Source: Dioscorea cayenensis subsp. rotundata (taxonomy: Eukaryota > Streptophyta > Magnoliopsida > Dioscoreales > Dioscoreaceae). From it: a stretch of DNA of 64,000 nt. Location of the stretch: contig NC_052491.1 in assembly GCF_009730915.1 (NCBI RefSeq), positions 1,660,908 through 1,724,907 of the forward strand, given 5' to 3'. The notes beneath the pieces are model-generated. The model ran no database searches, was not told where the DNA came from, and saw only the letters and a program-made list of their open reading frames with translations. The position numbers and the translations under genes were made by a program. This document shows positions 60,418-64,000 of the stretch, piece by piece (position 1 is the stretch's first letter; every line of letters starts with the position of its first letter).

Positions 60418-60787
60418 TGTTTGTTTCAATTCCTCTGAGAAAATCTTTTTTTATTTCTTTCCTACTCAAAACCAGGCTTCTGATTTGTCTTTCCTTGATC
60501 TTTTGATGAATTGTGTTATAACTGTTGTTTTGGATTTTAGATTGTTTTCTTCTGGTAATTTTGTGGTAATTCAGTTTAATATTTGGTGTTTTCATTCCAA
60601 TTCATGTTTTATCTACTCTTTGCATTGCCCTTTTTCTGATTTCTCTGTGTTAGCCTAGCCCTTTTTTTTTATAATTGATGTTTAATATGTGCGCAAAAAG
60701 ATATTGCAGAATGATGAAGATTTTCATCAGATATGACAAGTGAAAAAATTTGATTTTGAATGATGGCCTACTGTTTAATTCATATAA

Positions 60788-61085
60788 TTGAGTTCTCATG
60801 ATTAGCATGCGTAGTTATCGGACAGTTTGAACGGTAATTTGATCATAATTTTCTCTATTCATTTAACCAATGATTCTTAGAGTGATGATTACTACTTTTC
60901 ATGTTTCTCTTCAGACTGTATTATGTTTATGGAAGTACTGATATTGTATCATTGAGTTTTCATCATTAGATTTCCAATTTATCCAACAGATTTTTCTCTA
61001 TTCATTTAGTCCAATAATTCTTAGAATGATGTTTTTTACTTTTTCATTTTTTTCTCCTTAGACTGTATCATGTTTCCCGAAGTAC
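60788..61085 (+). repeat. Tandem duplication of about 150 bp containing a splice acceptor
   Basis: 60788-60940 and 60945-61085 align: ATTGAGTTCTCATGATTAGC with ATTGAGTTTTCATCATTAGA, TTCTCTATTCATTTA in both, and TCTCTTCAGACTGTATTATG with TCTCCTTAGACTGTATCATG. The second unit runs into the true RAD21 exon; the first carries a decayed copy of its first bases. Confidence 0.75.
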
Positions 61086-64000
61086 CGATAGCCTTGAGGT
61101 TATCCGGGCACCTTCTTTTGGCCCTTGTGAAGATATACTCTTGGAAGGTCAACTACCTCTTCCAAGACTGTAATAGGGTGTTGTCTAATATAAGGACTGC
61201 AATGGCCTCTGCACAAGTTGACTTACCGGCAGATGCAAATCGGGCACCATTTGAATCCATAACCTTGCCTAACACTTTTGCACTTGATGCCCTTGAAATG
61301 GATGAAAGTACTTATGAAGCAGAGTAAGAGTTAATTTATATTCTTGTATTGGTGCCTTTTAACTCCATTATGCTGATTTGGTTTTGTTTTGTTTGCAAAT
61401 GGATGGCCCAGATAAGAATCGATCTTCATATGAAGAGATTACTTTGAATGGTCTTCTACTATCCTTTTCTTCCATGCTGATTTTCTACAATTATTAGTTG
61501 ATTAACATTGATCTACATCATGTGCAGACACTATTCCTGCTGAAGGAGCTCAATATGGGGCTTTCTACCTTGAAGAGGTTTGAAATTGATCAGTTGGCAT
61601 GCCTCTTATTCTCAGTTCATCATTTGCGGAGGGTCTACTTATATTCATTTCTTTTGATTTCTTATATTTCAGGAGTTCAGGTTCGATCCTTCTCCCCAAC
61701 CTGTGCCAGCGGACAATGAAGCTATACCAATGGATGAAGAGTATGTTCATATCTTATTGTGAAGAATATTTGTATAAAAATCAGGAGTTTGTGAAACTTC
61801 ATTTCAAGGGATCTTTTCTTCTTGCAGTATTTTGCCTTCAGGAGAGGTTGGTGTTGATGCTACTGCCACTCCAATGGAGCACGTAATGGCTCCGGCTGAT
61901 CAGGATGTAGGTTCCATCCCAAGTGTCAGCGAGGCACAACAAGCTTCTCAAGAGTTCCCGGAGATTGATGTTATGCGTGATGCTATGGACAATCCTGATC
62001 CAGTAGCATTTCAAGAATCACCCATCAAGAACATGGACTCTGGTGGTACGGCTGATACTTCTATTCTTTCTCCACCGGTTGAACATGTACTGGCTCCTGA
62101 AGCTGGACTGGCATCCTCTACCGCACATGTTCAAGCATCAGTTACTGCTGGATCTTTAGATGATCCTAAATTGACTAACACAGGAATTTCTTTAGGTTGG
62201 TTGCTTTCGTCATCTTTCTATCGTATTTATGTTTGATTATATAGTTTTTGGTCAATGATATCTTTCTGAATTGGTATGCCTCTGTTTTGATGGTAAAGAA
62301 AAAGCTGCGCCTGACTTTGAGCTAAAACCCGCTCCCGCTGTCAAGAGAAGGAGGGTAAATGCAAGAAAGAAAGGACAGTATTTCGATGAAGAGGTTATTT
62401 TGAGTAATGAGTAAGTACTGTCTCCCTCCAATTGCATTTCTTCTGGCACTTACATTCGATTGCTTGACATTCTGATTATCTAGTACCCTACATCAAACTT
62501 ATATTGATGGACTTATTTGTTCAGTTCACTTTTTCTTATGTGTTGAACAGGGTGATGAGAGAGCAGCTTGATGATACTACCAGGTTGGTAAAGAAGCGAG
62601 CCAAACTCCCCGGTTCGAGTCTGGATATATGGAGGTTTCGCAAGGCACAACAGAAGGAGAACATTTTCAATGAACCCTTGCTTTCCGGTGAACTAATCAT
62701 AAATCAACTGATGTTTTACTGTTGTTGTACTTTTGTTATCATCAACCAATCGATGTTCTTTTGCAGGAATGAGTAGTGATCTCCAGAAAGCTTTTAATAA
62801 AGCCTTTCCCTGTGTGAATGTCGATGATCCCTTCGCCTTTGAGGCTCTGCCAAGATCACCAAATGCAGAGGCAGAAAATGCGGCACCTGAGCTAGAAATG
62901 CAACCTGAACAAGCTCAGTCTGATCATCAAGTTGATATGGACGTACCTGACTTCACCACTCCTGATGTCGATCGATCATCAAAGCGACCTCAATCCATAG
63001 ATGTTGTTGGTGGAAATTTATATGATTTGGTTCCTTCTCCGAGCAAAGGAGGGGATTTTACTCAATTTGACAGTAATATAGGTTCAACTTCTCATGTTGG
63101 AGGCACTTTTGCCACTGAGGAGACAATGCCTGCATTTGAAGCTCCTCCATCGGCTGAGCCGTTTGGTTTGGAACCTGAAACACCTTTACCTCATTCTGAA
63201 CAATGGCCTGTTAATGACCCTGTCCCAGAGTTCGCCACCATACAAATTTCTGCAGAAAAAGAAGTAAGAACGACAAATTATTTGTTCTTTATTTTTGTTT
63301 TAATCTGTTTCAGCATTGTCTCTGATGTTATCTTTCCTGCAGGAACTGAGTTTCTTGGAATCAAGTAATGCATCATCTGGTAAGTTCCAAAACCAATACA
63401 TATTCATTGCGATTATTTCTTTTTTACTACAATAATTGCACTAATATGATCAATTTGCAGATTCTGAACAACTGAATGTTGAGAACATGTCTTCAAGGAC
63501 TAGGTAAAATTAAAATTCACCTTTCTTTTTGAGCATATATAAGTTCTACTTGTAATTACTCATTGATTTCAATGATGTCTGGCTCAGGGCTGTTGCGCAA
63601 TATTTAAAAAGCCATTCTCCGACAACTCAAGCTTCGAAAGACCTTACTGGAACTCTGAGCTTAAACAAGATTCTGGAAGGCAAAACAAGAAAGATATGTG
63701 CAAGGATGTTCTTTGAAACCACGGTAATGAAATGATTTGAGACTGGAGAGTCAACGTGCAGTTGAAGTGCCACATACTATTAAAGAACAGCAGAATGAAA
63801 TGCATGAAACATGTGCTAATTCATGCAATAACCCTATGATGCAGAAGTCGGAGGTTGAGAAGAAAGCAGATGTATATTTAACAGATGAAAGCCACAGTTC
63901 TGAAAAGGTCCCTCTTGAAACATCAGATAATTCATCAAATGTTGAGAAGGGAGTACAATCAGATTCAAAAGATGGAAACGACAGTTCTCAGCAGGTCCCA
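61062..64000 (+). CDS. RAD21/SCC1-type cohesin kleisin (SYN family), 5' and 3' incomplete
   Basis: The product is the kleisin subunit that closes the cohesin ring between SMC1 and SMC3 and is cleaved by separase. Exons, approximately: 61062-61323 (IMFPEVPIALRLSGHLLLAL, KVNYLFQDCNRVLSNIRTAM, FESITLPNTFALDALEMDES), 61411-61449 (NRSSYEEITLN), 61529-61578, 61673-61739, 61829-62194, 62299-62411 (APAVKRRRVNARKKGQYFDE), 62551-62687 (VMREQLDDTTRLVKKRAKLP, IWRFRKAQQKENIFNEPLLS), 62767-63263, 63343-63379, 63461-63504 and 63588-63721 (LNKILEGKTRKICARMFFET). The first about 50 residues of the Rad21_Rec8 N domain are not found after the gap. The C-terminal winged helix starts but then gives way to an unusual acidic Ser-rich open frame reaching the window end. 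The junction after 61323 needs checking, because the obvious GT donor gives a stop. Confidence 0.85.

Overview
This is nuclear DNA from a flowering plant. It is AT-rich and intron-dense, with (TA)n and (CATA)n microsatellites, MITEs, LINE-1 elements with an RNase H-like tail, a copia-like LTR element, a CC-NBS-LRR resistance-type gene, a CTR1/EDR1-type Raf-like kinase, and plant RDM1, SUV3 and RAD21 homologues. A monocot is possible, but the sequence alone does not settle the species. Two runs of exactly 1000 N (18543-18542+1000 = 19542, and 58746-59745) look like scaffolding placeholders, so the window is three contigs whose real spacing is unknown.

Contig 1 (1-18542). After an intergenic stretch with a hAT-type MITE come two minus-strand genes. 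The first is an RDM1 homologue (RNA-directed DNA methylation). A second conserved coding exon lies just downstream and is phase-compatible with RDM1 exon 1. The second gene is SUV3, a mitochondrial RNA helicase, for which I could place 16 exons in one consistent phase. Only exon 4, which should carry helicase motif II, is scrambled. About 3 kb of AT-rich spacer follows.

Contig 2 (19543-58745) is a graveyard of duplicated and transposon-hit genes. A minus-strand EDR1-like kinase pseudogene (20706-29893) has at least five stops and several frameshifts. Part of the same locus is duplicated in the same orientation at about 53000-57085, lacking the kinase half through an approximately 6.5-kb deletion at a short microhomology and carrying a fragment of plastid 16S rRNA. 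Between the copies lie a non-autonomous LTR retrotransposon (31065-37785, minus; gag-type ORFs plus a 'putative plant transposon protein' ORF, no pol), an NLR fragment, and an NLR gene hit by two LINE-1 elements. One LINE sits in its intron next to the splice acceptor; the other is nearly full length, sits inside the LRR coding region and has a perfect 16-bp target-site duplication.

Contig 3 (59746-64000) holds a frameshifted HMG-CoA reductase fragment directly upstream of a RAD21/SCC1 cohesin kleisin gene (plus) whose N-terminal exon is not seen and whose C-terminus runs off the window.

The probably functional genes are RDM1, the conserved exon next to it, RAD21 and, if exon 4 is an assembly problem, SUV3. 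The kinase copies, the HMGR piece and the NLR as assembled are broken.
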